Origin: PALSA-894 sp049698215
GTDB taxonomy: Bacteria > Pseudomonadota > Alphaproteobacteria > Rhizobiales > Xanthobacteraceae
Reading direction: 5' to 3'
DNA: 64,000 nucleotides
Assembly: GCA_049698215.1 (NCBI GenBank)
Contig: JBAVXH010000428.1
Location: forward strand, 1-64,000
The notes under the pieces: generated by a model
Told to the model about the DNA's origin: nothing
Database searches by the model: none
Seen by the model: only the letters and a program-made list of their open reading frames with translations
Made by a program: the position numbers and the translations under genes
Part shown: one piece after another, positions 1 to 8,579 of the stretch
Numbering within the stretch: position 1 is the first letter of the stretch
How the letters are laid out: each line of letters begins with the position of its first letter

Positions 1-359
1 GTGCCGACCGTCACGGCGGTCGCGACGCTCGACCCGGAAGGCGCGCCCCACACCGCGCAGGCTACGATATTGGAATGCATCAGCCCGCCCGGCAGCCACG
101 ACACCCATTGGGCGATTGCCGCATACATGCGCTCGGCCATGCCGGTGCGCAGCATGATCTCGCCCATCAGCACGTAGAACGGTACCGCAACCAGAATGAA
201 TGACGTCGTGGTCGACCACGTAACCTCGCCGGTCGTCACGATCAGCGAGATGGGCGAATAGAGCTGGTTGAGCACAAGACCGAGCCAGCCGAGCCCGGCG
301 GCAACGGGAATCGCCAGGACGAGGATGAGCAACAGGACGAGAATGGCGACGAGCGTCAT
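1..359 (-). CDS. dctM: TRAP transporter large permease (DctM), N-terminal part, cut by window edge
   Basis: The minus-strand frame opens with ATG at 359 and stays open to the window edge, giving about 119 residues that begin MTLVAILVLLLILVLAIP. A hydrophobic first segment is followed by a stretch ending SNIVACAVWGAPSGSSVATA, which matches the conserved SNIxAC...SGSSVAT region of DctM proteins. DctM is the 12-TM subunit that moves organic acids with Na+ and a periplasmic binding protein; the binding protein and substrate are not visible here. Its start overlaps the stop of the upstream small-permease gene by ATGA, so the two are translationally coupled. Confidence 0.9.
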   Translation of the reverse strand, partial: MTLVAILVLLLILVLAIPVAAGLGWLGLVLNQLYSPISLIVTTGEVTWSTTTSFILVAVPFYVLMGEIMLRTGMAERMYAAIAQWVSWLPGGLMHSNIVACAVWGAPSGSSVATAVTVG

Positions 360-958
360 TTCTCGCTCCGCGTCGCTAGTCCGAGGCTTTCCTTCTCGAA
401 CTCCATCTCCTCTTCGACCGAGCGCGCGCCAAGCAATTCGCGCACGCGCCGCAGATCGCCCTTGGCGAACGCGACCATCGAACGGAGCAGATAGATGCCG
501 GCGACAAGGAGGAAGATCACGAACCCGGCGAACCACACGGCCTGCGGGATCGCGAGCGGTGCGCCGAGCGCCGAGATCGAGCGCGAGTTCGATTCGATCG
601 ACTGCTCGAGAACCTTCCAAGCGTAGAACGTGACGAACGCGAGGAAGTAGATGAATGCCGCGAGTCCAACCATGTCGAGCAGCGCCCGGACGCGCGCAGA
701 AAGGTGCGTGTAGACGGAGTCAATGCGCACGTGCATGCGATGCACCAGCGCGACCGTGCAGCCCCATGAGCTTGAGACGGCGAGCGCGTAACCGGAGAGT
801 TCGTTGGCGCCGCCCAGCGTAACGACAAGGATCTCGCGCAGCGCGATGTCGAGCCCGATGAGAAACGCCGACACCGTGAGCAGCAGCCCGCAGATCCAAC
901 CGCTCACCCGCGCAAGCGTGAACGAGTGCGCGACCAGCCGATCGAGGGCTGCTTCCAT
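356..958 (-). CDS. dctQ: TRAP transporter small permease (DctQ)
   Basis: 200 aa with four hydrophobic segments (roughly residues 15-40, 50-70, 90-115 and 135-160), the layout of the DctQ small membrane subunit that pairs with DctM. The overlap with the following large-subunit gene is ATGA, typical of dctQM operons. The C-terminal ~35 residues are charged (…SVEEEMEFEKESLG…) and cytoplasmic by prediction. The next gene upstream on the same strand is an HD-domain protein 6 bp away, so the three are probably co-transcribed. Nothing in the sequence identifies the substrate. Confidence 0.88.
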   Translation of the reverse strand: MEAALDRLVAHSFTLARVSGWICGLLLTVSAFLIGLDIALREILVVTLGGANELSGYALAVSSSWGCTVALVHRMHVRIDSVYTHLSARVRALLDMVGLAAFIYFLAFVTFYAWKVLEQSIESNSRSISALGAPLAIPQAVWFAGFVIFLLVAGIYLLRSMVAFAKGDLRRVRELLGARSVEEEMEFEKESLGLATRSEK

Positions 959-964
959 CTCGGA

Positions 965-1645
965 TCAGGCGACTTTGGCGGGCTTGATTGCTTCGAGATC
1001 GCGCGGCCGCATCATGTTGCCGACGCCGATCAGCGTGTCGGGCTTGAGGAGCCCGAACGCGCCAGCAACGTGCCACCACGAATGATCGGCGTGCCGCACG
1101 ATGTAGCACTCGGTGGAGAGCCCGATGTGCTGGCCTTCGAGCGAATGCCCAAGTGCAATGTGCGCGATCTCCTCCGGCAGCCCGACCGACAGACACACAT
1201 GGGCACCATAGACCGAGTGACGGAGACACGGATCGCCCGCCCGCGAAGGGTCTTCGGCCCAGCGACTGCGGTTCACCGGGTCAAACTCATAGGGCTTGCC
1301 GATGTCATGACACAGCGCGCCGGCAAGCACGATGTCACGGTCGACCTTGATCTCAGGGTGCGACTCCGCAAATTCCTCAACCATCTTCATGGCGAAATGC
1401 GCAACGCCGCGCAGGTGCACGGACTGGTCGCCACGCTTGAGCACCATCACGTCCGGGTTGCCTTCGCCCGGCATGTCGCGGATCCGCTTGAACGAGGACC
1501 CGGCGAGCGAGAAAGCCCAGCCCTCGACGACCTTGGCGCGCAGCTCGGCGTCCTTGATGTCGTTGATCTCGGGCAGATCCTCAACGATCGAGGCGCGCAG
1601 CGCGTCCGTCACGGCTCGCCGTTGGATGGGCGGTGTTCCTCGCAT
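965..1645 (-). CDS. HD-domain metal-dependent phosphohydrolase-like protein
   Basis: 226 aa from ATG at 1645, preceded by GGGGAG at good spacing; the longer frame to 1828 has no such signal and looks non-coding. A central ALCHDIGKPYEF provides the HD metal-binding pair. Flanking histidines (VHLRGVAHFA before it, HSVYGAHVCLS and ALGHSLEGQH after it) fit the scattered metal ligands of HD hydrolases. The specific substrate cannot be read from the sequence. The gene sits 6 bp before dctQ, suggesting that it belongs to a catabolic unit with the TRAP transporter and may act on the imported compound; that link is inference. Confidence 0.8.
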   Translation of the reverse strand: MRGTPPIQRRAVTDALRASIVEDLPEINDIKDAELRAKVVEGWAFSLAGSSFKRIRDMPGEGNPDVMVLKRGDQSVHLRGVAHFAMKMVEEFAESHPEIKVDRDIVLAGALCHDIGKPYEFDPVNRSRWAEDPSRAGDPCLRHSVYGAHVCLSVGLPEEIAHIALGHSLEGQHIGLSTECYIVRHADHSWWHVAGAFGLLKPDTLIGVGNMMRPRDLEAIKPAKVA

Positions 1646-1728
1646 GCTGCTCCCCGATATTCGCGTGTTGACGCGGATCGTATCGGTTTGCCGAGGGCGG
1701 TCAATTCGACGGGCGCAAGACAGCGATG

Positions 1729-2412
1729 TCATGCCGGCATCACGTCCGCGATCACCGGCAGATGATCGGAGTACAGCCGCCCTGCACGATCGGTGAAGCA
1801 CCGAACGAAGGCCCTTTGGGGCCGGCAATAGATTCGATCGAGACGCAGCAAGGGGCAGCGGGACGGAAAGGTCCGAAAACGCGTGCGCGCTGGAAAAACG
1901 CTCGACAGCACACTGCGCACCGATCCGGGCCAGAACCAGTCGTTGAAGTCGCCCATAATGACCGTTGTAAACTGCGGGTCGTTCGCCAACGCCATCAGGG
2001 TCTGCGTTTGCGCGCGACGCTCGTGGATCGAAAGCCCAAGATGCGTTGCAACCACGCGCAGCGGCCCCGACGGGGTGTCAATGCACGTTGCAATGACGCG
2101 GCGCGGTTCGCGCTCGGGGAATGAGATATCGTGAATCTCCGTGGCGCTCAGCGGCCAGCGGCTGATCAGCATCTGTCCGTAGCCGCCGTCTTCTGTGACG
2201 ATGGACTTTGCGCCAATGCCGTGCTCTCCGAGCTCGCGCTGCAGGAATTCGAACGGATCGACATCGCTCTGGCGCCGCGAATCGACTTCCTGCAGCGCGA
2301 CGATATTCGGCTGCCAACGGTCGATCAACTCGACCACACCGGCAAGATCATAGCGCGGGTTGCGGCCGAGCGTGCCATGAATATTCCAGCTCAACAGGCG
2401 AACCGTGCTCAA
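1729..2412 (-). CDS. Endonuclease/exonuclease/phosphatase (EEP) family protein
   Basis: 227 aa. The family signature is complete: LLSWNIHG (Asn), VALQEVDS (metal-binding Glu), THLGLS, IMGDFNDWF (Asp/Asn) and YSDHLPVIAD (catalytic Asp-His). This Mg2+-dependent fold includes DNases, sphingomyelinases and inositol phosphatases, so the substrate is open. The proposed start is TTG at 2412, which overlaps the TGA of the upstream phospholipase D gene (TTGA), because no ATG or GTG is available before the conserved first strand. The same frame extends far upstream inside the phospholipase gene, but that part is low-complexity Arg-rich shadow. Coupling to a phospholipase suggests a phosphodiester or lipid-head-group role. 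Confidence 0.85.
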   Translation of the reverse strand: MSTVRLLSWNIHGTLGRNPRYDLAGVVELIDRWQPNIVALQEVDSRRQSDVDPFEFLQRELGEHGIGAKSIVTEDGGYGQMLISRWPLSATEIHDISFPEREPRRVIATCIDTPSGPLRVVATHLGLSIHERRAQTQTLMALANDPQFTTVIMGDFNDWFWPGSVRSVLSSVFPARTRFRTFPSRCPLLRLDRIYCRPQRAFVRCFTDRAGRLYSDHLPVIADVMPA

Positions 2413-4514
2413 CCGCGCCGTCCGAATTTTGCGAACGCCAACTGCACGGTCGCGGCCAGCGAAATCCAGATGATGATCAGCATCGCGAGCAACGCGATGT
2501 CTCCCGCGGTTGGCCCCGTCGCGATGCGCGCGATTTGATGGCCGAGCGCGGACATCAACATCCAGCCGGGCGCCATCCCGAGGATCGTGCCGGCGATGAA
2601 AGGACCGAGCCGGATATCGCTGGCTCCCGCTACGATGTTGACCACCGTGAAGGGTGCGATCGGCACCAGGCGAATGGCCGCGATCGTCACTACGCCGCCG
2701 CTCACGATCCTTCGCTGCACGCGCTTGAGGCGCGGCCCGATGACGGCGCGTAGCGTGTCGCGGCCGAGCGCAAAGCCAAGCGCATAGGTGACGGTCGCGC
2801 TCGCGAGCGATCCCGCCGCCGCGTAGAGGAACCCCAGCACGGGTCCGAACGCTGCGGCCGTCGCGGCGATCAGCAGCAACACCGGGAACGCGACCAGTCC
2901 GCCGACGACATAAACGCCGATGACCAGAAGCGGCGCCCACGGCTGCTCGGCGAGCGCGTTCAGCATCGGGCCGATCTCGGCTGGGCTCGCGACGTGCGAG
3001 AGCGGTGGGAATTGCCACGCAATGGCCAAGGCCAGCGCAAGCAGCGGAACGGCGGCGAGCTTCGCCCACATCATCCAGCGCGAAGGGCGCGGAAGGCGAT
3101 CGCGAAAGAAGCTCTCGATGAGTTTGTCGCTCTCGATGGGCCGCTCGGGATCGGCGACCGCTTGAAGATGCTCGGCAAACTCGCCCTCGTCCGCCTCGCC
3201 GTCCTCGATCGGGACCAGACGATGTCCCCGGCCCGACAGCGTGTCGGCTGCCGCGATCAGGCTCTGCTCCGCCGCGCTCAGCGCCTGTTCGACCGAGACG
3301 CCGCAGTGGTCGGCGAGCAGCCGTGCGCGCACGTATCGGATTCGTGAATGCTCCGCGTCGGACTTCGCCTCCACCACCAGGTCGCATTCGGTGTCGGTGC
3401 CCATCGATCGGTTATTGAGATTGGCGGAGCCGACACGCAGGATTCGGTCGTCGACGATCATGACCTTGGAGTGCACCATGGTATGCGCGACACGCTGGCC
3501 CGATCGTATCTCAGGGCACATGAGGCGCACGCGCTCACTTACGCCAGGCTCACTGAGCGCGCGCAGGAACTGAATACGACCGTTGCGCATCGTGTGGTAT
3601 TCGAACCAATTCTCCGGTGTGTGAGGAGCGACAAGCAGCGCTTGCAAATTTGAGTTCGCGCGTAGGCGCTGCGCGAGCGCCTTAGCCATGGCGGTGCACG
3701 TCAGAAACTGGTTCTCGATATAGATCTCGCGTTCGGCGGAAGCGATCATGTCGGCAAACAGCGCCTCGACCTCTCGCACCTCCTCCTGCCCGTTGCAGGC
3801 CGGCAGCGTGCGGGCGATCGAAACCTGAACATCATGAAAGTCAGGAGCGACGTTCGGCCAGGGACTTTCTGCGGGCCTAATTGGAATGTGTTCGCCGGTG
3901 GCTCGCTGCCAACGTTCGTGGACAAGCTCCGCGAGAGCGCGCGCCGCGTCGCCGTCGACCACCATCTGCACATCATGGAACGGCGGGTACGGCTTGCCTG
4001 ACGGATCGCGCCGATGCGGGTCATCGAGATGATGCAACGACGTATCCCAGCGCCGGACCGCGAGATCGAGGCCGCCCGAGAATGCGAGCGCGTCGTCGAC
4101 CACGATGATCTTCTGGTGATGCGAGGCGCCGGCGGGTAGCACGTTGTCGAGCCGGAAGCGGATCTGGTCGGGCGTTTGCCAGCCGAGCTTCAGGGAGGGA
4201 AATGGATCTCGCTCCAGCGCATAGAGGATCGCAAAATCCCAGGCGAGCAGATAGACTGTTAGTTCGGGCCGCTTTTCGACCATGCAGATCAAGAATTCGC
4301 GCAGCGTGAGCGGCCAGCCGTCATCGGCCGCGCAGTTCTCGCCGGCGAGTTTGGTGCGGCTGTCGAGATCCCACCCGACAATGAAGACGCTGTGCCGCGC
4401 TTGGCAGAGCGCGTCGCGCAGCGCCGCGAAATACGCAGCCGCATCAATCAGAACGGCAGCGCGGGATGCTGGCTCCGTGCGCCAGCAGTTGTCGCCAAGT
4501 CGCAGAATGCCCAT
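2409..4514 (-). CDS. Phospholipase D-like protein fused to a C-terminal VTT/DedA membrane domain
   Basis: 701 aa from ATG at 4514 (AAGG lies just upstream); a TTG at 4535 would add seven residues. Two HKD motifs are present, HHQKIIVVDDAL near residue 133 and HSKVMIVDDRIL near 348, each followed by a GG/GS-x(5-7) turn, as expected for a two-lobed PLD catalytic unit. From about residue 475 the protein becomes a membrane domain with several hydrophobic helices and the VGGLVAFPVLLLI…AAAFGP pattern of the SNARE-associated/DedA (VTT) family. PLD-VTT fusions are known among bacterial cardiolipin synthase/transphosphatidylase-like proteins. The EEP gene follows by 4-bp overlap. Probable role: phospholipid head-group exchange or hydrolysis at the inner membrane. 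Confidence 0.88.
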   Translation of the reverse strand: MGILRLGDNCWRTEPASRAAVLIDAAAYFAALRDALCQARHSVFIVGWDLDSRTKLAGENCAADDGWPLTLREFLICMVEKRPELTVYLLAWDFAILYALERDPFPSLKLGWQTPDQIRFRLDNVLPAGASHHQKIIVVDDALAFSGGLDLAVRRWDTSLHHLDDPHRRDPSGKPYPPFHDVQMVVDGDAARALAELVHERWQRATGEHIPIRPAESPWPNVAPDFHDVQVSIARTLPACNGQEEVREVEALFADMIASAEREIYIENQFLTCTAMAKALAQRLRANSNLQALLVAPHTPENWFEYHTMRNGRIQFLRALSEPGVSERVRLMCPEIRSGQRVAHTMVHSKVMIVDDRILRVGSANLNNRSMGTDTECDLVVEAKSDAEHSRIRYVRARLLADHCGVSVEQALSAAEQSLIAAADTLSGRGHRLVPIEDGEADEGEFAEHLQAVADPERPIESDKLIESFFRDRLPRPSRWMMWAKLAAVPLLALALAIAWQFPPLSHVASPAEIGPMLNALAEQPWAPLLVIGVYVVGGLVAFPVLLLIAATAAAFGPVLGFLYAAAGSLASATVTYALGFALGRDTLRAVIGPRLKRVQRRIVSGGVVTIAAIRLVPIAPFTVVNIVAGASDIRLGPFIAGTILGMAPGWMLMSALGHQIARIATGPTAGDIALLAMLIIIWISLAATVQLAFAKFGRRG

Positions 4515-4584
4515 GGCCTTATAGGCACCGCACAACGGGAGAGTTCCAATCCGCGTGGCGATTTGACCATGCGGCGACGCACAA

Positions 4585-4607
4585 GGGCGGCCCGATCAGG
4601 GCCGCCC
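4585..4607 (-). terminator. GC-rich hairpin between the lipase and phospholipase D genes
   Basis: Perfect 9-bp arms GGGCGGCCC and GGGCCGCCC with loop GATCA. It lies 60 bp after the minus-strand stop of the class 3 lipase and about 70 bp before the phospholipase D start. No clear U-tract follows in the minus direction, so intrinsic termination is plausible but unproven. It marks the likely downstream end of the biosynthetic operon. Confidence 0.5.
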
Positions 4608-4667
4608 CTCAATAAGCGTGCGTTTTCACTCGAAAACGGCTCGTTCGCCCGCGACGGTCCGCCCGCC

Positions 4668-6077
4668 CTAGGCCGTCGCGAGGTATCTGGCGTAGTTATA
4701 AGGCCAGTGTTGCCACCACGTGCGGGTTGTGTCGTCCGGGATCAGCACCGGATCTCTTGGGTCGCGCGCGGGGAATAGATCGCGCGGATAGTATTCGCCC
4801 TCATAGACGACCGGGTAGTGCGCCGCGAGGACATGGGGGACACCCATTCCGACATATTCCATCGAGACCGCCGGCCCTTCATGCGATAGCGCCGAGATCA
4901 GGCCTCCCAGCACGCCGGCGATGACCGACAATGGAAACGGAAGCTCGGGTGGCTTGTGCTGACCCGATCCCTCGATCATTTCCACCAGCGGCGCAAGTGG
5001 CGACGAAAGATAGAGTCCGGTCGGCTCGGCGTCCGTACCAAGACCGCTGGCAATCGCGGGGTTGATCAAATCCGACATTGCCGTCTTTGTCGGCGGCAAT
5101 TGCTGAGCGGTGTCCAGCGAGTTGTCCACGCGATAGGAGAATCCGTCGTTGCCCAGTGCCAACGCATAGTTCGAAGCCATGGGCGTGTTGCAGCTCTTCG
5201 GAGTGGCGAAGCTGTAACATTTCACATTGATCTTCTTCCCGGGCACACCCCCTGCCCTGACCCATGCGGAGAACAGCTGCGCAACGGCGGCACCAAGGCT
5301 GTGGCCGGTGACATAGAGGTCGATCTCATCGCCCGGCAAGGTCGACAGAATCGTGCGCAGGTTTAGCGGGATCTGCAGATCGACTGCCAGCGATTCGACG
5401 GCCGTCCGATAACCGATGTGGATCATCGGAAGCTTTAGCGGAGGCTGAGCCGGCCGGTCGCCGGGCACGACGCCGCTGGGCAGTTCGGCCGCAGTACCAA
5501 ATGGCAGAGTATAATTCTCGTTGCTCACAAGATAGGGCGTGTTGATCGGGCCAGCCGGGACCATCAACGCCGCTTCGTCCTGCATGGCCGCGCCGGGATT
5601 GAGCGTTCCGGCAAATGCGACCGCATAGGCGTTTCTGGCCGCATTGTAGGAAACGATGGCGCCATTCACCGGCGCGCCATTGGCAAGCCTGGAGGTCACG
5701 AGTGACGGCGCCCACGGCCGCAACGAGTCGCTGCTCTGCACGCCAGGACCCCATCCCGCGGGCCAGATGCGATTGGCGGGATAAGGATATGTGCGGCCAT
5801 CATCGTTGGTCAGCGGATTGTCCGGGTCCGCCGAGGGAGTCAATCCGATCGGGAATGGAGGAAAGACAACCGGGCCCAGATAGTTCGCCACCACGCACAT
5901 GCCCAGTAATTCTTTCGCCTCGTCGGCGGAGAAGCCGAGGATCGAAGGCCGCGGACCAACCGGACTTTCTGAGTCGCGCGTTGCCACGCTGGCCACCTGA
6001 GTGCCGCCTGTTTCGGAAACACTTGCTACGGGAACGCCGGGTTCAGAGGGGCTCTTGCTGCTCTTCGGTGCTTTCAT
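4668..6077 (-). CDS. Class 3 (fungal-type) lipase family protein
   Basis: 469 aa. The start is set at ATG 6077 because GGAGG lies 5 nt upstream; an ATG at 6089 gives four more residues but has no comparable site. The first ~45 residues are Ser/Pro/Thr-rich and disordered, with no signal peptide. The nucleophile elbow is VTGHSLGAAVAQLF (Ser near residue 260), preceded by HIGYRTAVESLA and followed by CYSFATPKSCN, the order seen in class 3 lipases. The candidate catalytic Asp is in the YRVDN segment and the His lies near the C-terminus. It is the last gene of the biosynthetic run; a tailoring or lipid-remodelling role is inferred from position only. Confidence 0.8.
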   Translation of the reverse strand: MKAPKSSKSPSEPGVPVASVSETGGTQVASVATRDSESPVGPRPSILGFSADEAKELLGMCVVANYLGPVVFPPFPIGLTPSADPDNPLTNDDGRTYPYPANRIWPAGWGPGVQSSDSLRPWAPSLVTSRLANGAPVNGAIVSYNAARNAYAVAFAGTLNPGAAMQDEAALMVPAGPINTPYLVSNENYTLPFGTAAELPSGVVPGDRPAQPPLKLPMIHIGYRTAVESLAVDLQIPLNLRTILSTLPGDEIDLYVTGHSLGAAVAQLFSAWVRAGGVPGKKINVKCYSFATPKSCNTPMASNYALALGNDGFSYRVDNSLDTAQQLPPTKTAMSDLINPAIASGLGTDAEPTGLYLSSPLAPLVEMIEGSGQHKPPELPFPLSVIAGVLGGLISALSHEGPAVSMEYVGMGVPHVLAAHYPVVYEGEYYPRDLFPARDPRDPVLIPDDTTRTWWQHWPYNYARYLATA

Positions 6078-6138
6078 CTTTGCCTCCATTGATCGGATTT
6101 CTGCGGGTGAAGGGCGCTAAGCGGTCGAATGTGAGAAA

Positions 6139-6942
6139 TCATGGCGACACATGCATCTCAATGATCTCGCGGGTCAGGCTGTCGTGCGCGTTCGTTGACA
6201 AAATGCGATTTGGGCTCTCGTCAAAGACCTCGACAACACGCGGCACCGACATCGCCTCCGCCAAGGCCAAGCCGAAGCCCTGATTCGCCACGAACAGTTT
6301 TGCTGCCGCGATGACTTGGGCGAGATCGACGAAATCGGTCGCCTTGTAGAACTCGACGGGAAACCGCGATTCGCAGAACGCAAAATGCTCCAGTTCAAGC
6401 CCGACAAAGACCGTCTTTCGGGCGAACGGCGCCAACATGCGCCAATCGAGTTGTCCCGGGTACCGGTCGGTTTTGCACACGACAATATCGCCGATGTGCT
6501 TTGGGCTGATGCCCGAGAGCCAGGGTTCAAGGTTCGCTTTTCCTGGCAATGAGACGCAATCCCAATGGCACTGAGGCAGATCGACCTCAATCTTGGGAAT
6601 GATGTTCTCCCTCATCTGCTCCACGGCGTTGCCGAAAAGCAGGCCCGCGAAGCGGTTGCCTTGGGCGCGCAAGAAATTGAAGACATGAATGCCGCCCGCC
6701 TTGTCGCGGAACCGGTCCAGGTCGCAGGTTACCAGCCTGCCGTCGTAGAGGGCTGCGTCGTGGATGTAGCTCTGGGTGCGCAGCAGCTGCGTCATCATCT
6801 CGGCAGACGCTTCGCCAAGCGGCGGCTTCTGGAAATATTCGGTGCGATGATCGACGAAGTAGCTACCACCTCCGAGCGCCCGGACGGCAGGAAGGCTGTA
6901 GATGATATCGCCCAATTTGCCGCTGTGCCGGAACGAGCGCAT
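6139..6942 (-). CDS. Glycosyltransferase-like (GT-B/GT9-like) protein
   Basis: 267 aa, start ATG at 6942, two bases after the stop of the upstream UbiB-like gene. The N-terminus, FRHSGKLGDIIYSLPAVRAL, resembles the GxxGD…PA first-strand motif of heptosyltransferase-type GT9 enzymes. The C-terminal FVANQGFGLALAEAMSVPRV resembles their nucleotide-sugar-binding turn, where a fixed position follows an omega-loop and a Gly-rich turn. It is shorter than typical GT9 enzymes (~330 aa). Assignment is at fold level; acceptor and donor are unknown. It is co-transcribed with the kinase-like and lipase genes. Confidence 0.6.
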   Translation of the reverse strand: MRSFRHSGKLGDIIYSLPAVRALGGGSYFVDHRTEYFQKPPLGEASAEMMTQLLRTQSYIHDAALYDGRLVTCDLDRFRDKAGGIHVFNFLRAQGNRFAGLLFGNAVEQMRENIIPKIEVDLPQCHWDCVSLPGKANLEPWLSGISPKHIGDIVVCKTDRYPGQLDWRMLAPFARKTVFVGLELEHFAFCESRFPVEFYKATDFVDLAQVIAAAKLFVANQGFGLALAEAMSVPRVVEVFDESPNRILSTNAHDSLTREIIEMHVSP

Positions 6943-6944
6943 GG

Positions 6945-8579
6945 TCAGGCCGCCCGTCGCGACAGGGTGCGCAGGCTCTGCGCCAGCAACCGGGGCAGGA
7001 ACCACTGGATGCTCCAGCGGACGGCAAGCAAATCAACGAAGTTCAAAGGTATGCAGAAGTCGCGGACGCGCTGGCTCTTCTCGCCAAAACCATTCTTGAG
7101 GGCGAATTCGACGATAACGCTTTCGATGGTCAGGCCAGGCGCCAGCTCCTCGATCACATCGCCGAGCGTCAACAGCATTTTGCGGTAGATCAGGAAAGAG
7201 CTGCTGAATTTCACGCCCGCACGCAACAGCCGCTGCAACAAATCCTCAAATGCGCCGGAGCCGGGGATCGATCCGGGTGACAGAGCGACAAAAAATTCCT
7301 CGACGACGCGCGCGATCAACGTTCGGTTTTCGGGGCTCGGAGGCACGCTCAAGACTTCCAGGATCTGCCGTATCCCCCCTTCGTCGCGCAGCGGAATTGC
7401 TAACGACAGGAGAATGAGGAGTCGGCGCTCATCTTTGCTCAGGGCTGCGGTGAGCGCCCAGTCGAGCACCACGATCTCGCCGTCGGGCGTGATCCGGAGA
7501 TTTCCGGCATGGGGATCGGCGTGAAGGACGGACAGCTCGTCACACGAGAACAGCGGGTGCGCGGCCAAATTCTCCGCCAGCGCTCGCGCGATGGCGCGCC
7601 GCCGTTCGGGATCGCCGGGGAACGCCGCAGTGACCTTGACGCTGCGTTCTTCCGTCATCGCGGTGATGGTCGGGGTCGAAAGCGAATAGATCGGCTGTGG
7701 AATGCGAAGAGGCTCGACGCCGCGATATCGCTCCAGCGCCGCCGCCATTGACTGCCGTTCCAGCTCGAAATTGGTTTCCGAGAGGAAAAGATCCTTCACG
7801 TCCTCGAGCACGCCGCGCAAGTTGAGCCGTCCCAAGGTGTAGCGGTGCTGGTTCTCATCGAAATACCGGGCGAGATCTGAAAGCACCTCCAGGTCCTCAT
7901 GGAAGTATTCGGGAATGAACGGCTTGAGCACCTTGAAGACACCAACCGCCGGCTCGCCGACCGGCGGGTTGCGGCGGGTAAAACGCAACAGCGCACTGAC
8001 ACTGCCCTCGGCATAGAGATTCGGCTCGATCTCGACCTGTTGCTCGATGAGCGCATCGTGTAGCTGGCTCTCGACTTCGCTGCGGATTTCCGGCGCGCTC
8101 ACCTCGTGAATTCCGTCTTCCAGCTCCGCCAGCCGGCTACGCAATTCGGGCGCAAGATCCTTGTTGCGGGCGATCGTCTGTCCGATTTTTTGGAGACTCG
8201 GAATACGCCGGACAAAGACCAGGACACGCTCTTCGGGCCTGGTGTCCGGCGGCAATCTCAATTGCTCGATCAGTTTGGGGATCAACCTCTCGGCCGAAAG
8301 CCGCGCTCCAATGAAGGCAAAGCCGTCCCGTACGACCGGGCGCCAATTCTCGTAGGTATCCGGGACCAGTTCTTCGACCGGCAGCAGGGCGATGATCAGG
8401 TCTTGCACGATGTCCCGATGAGCCTGCCAGTTCACCTCCGCCAGAGCGCGCGTGGCCTCGTCCTCGGCCACAAGGTCGCCGGCAATCAGGCGCAACAGCG
8501 CCGGAGCCGATCCCTCCGGCAGGATTTCGGCGAATGCGGTCAATGCGGCTTGTTGGGTGCTCGTCAGGACAGCCTCCAC
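6945..8579 (-). CDS. UbiB/ABC1 (AarF) family atypical kinase, second tandem copy
   Basis: 544 aa, GTG start at 8579 with AGGA upstream, overlapping the previous UbiB-like gene by 16 bp. Hallmarks are LQKIGQTIARNKDLAP (KxGQ motif), VGVFKVLKPF (ATP-site Lys), ELSVLHADPHAGNLRI (HxDxHxxN catalytic loop) and IVVLDWALTAAL where the DFG motif would be. The DWA replacement of DFG is unusual. The N-terminal ~130 residues precede the KxGQ element and are longer than in UbiB. The family acts as membrane-associated ATPases/kinases linked to quinone and isoprenoid-lipid metabolism. Its presence twice inside a PKS/NRPS cluster suggests a cluster-specific role, not ubiquinone biosynthesis. Confidence 0.85.
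   Translation of the reverse strand: MEAVLTSTQQAALTAFAEILPEGSAPALLRLIAGDLVAEDEATRALAEVNWQAHRDIVQDLIIALLPVEELVPDTYENWRPVVRDGFAFIGARLSAERLIPKLIEQLRLPPDTRPEERVLVFVRRIPSLQKIGQTIARNKDLAPELRSRLAELEDGIHEVSAPEIRSEVESQLHDALIEQQVEIEPNLYAEGSVSALLRFTRRNPPVGEPAVGVFKVLKPFIPEYFHEDLEVLSDLARYFDENQHRYTLGRLNLRGVLEDVKDLFLSETNFELERQSMAAALERYRGVEPLRIPQPIYSLSTPTITAMTEERSVKVTAAFPGDPERRRAIARALAENLAAHPLFSCDELSVLHADPHAGNLRITPDGEIVVLDWALTAALSKDERRLLILLSLAIPLRDEGGIRQILEVLSVPPSPENRTLIARVVEEFFVALSPGSIPGSGAFEDLLQRLLRAGVKFSSSFLIYRKMLLTLGDVIEELAPGLTIESVIVEFALKNGFGEKSQRVRDFCIPLNFVDLLAVRWSIQWFLPRLLAQSLRTLSRRAA

Noticed and set aside
2415..3387. N-terminal extension of the EEP protein to 552 aa
   Set aside because: The extra 320 residues lie inside the phospholipase D gene in another frame and are Arg-rich; the conserved EEP fold starts immediately after the TTG at 2412.
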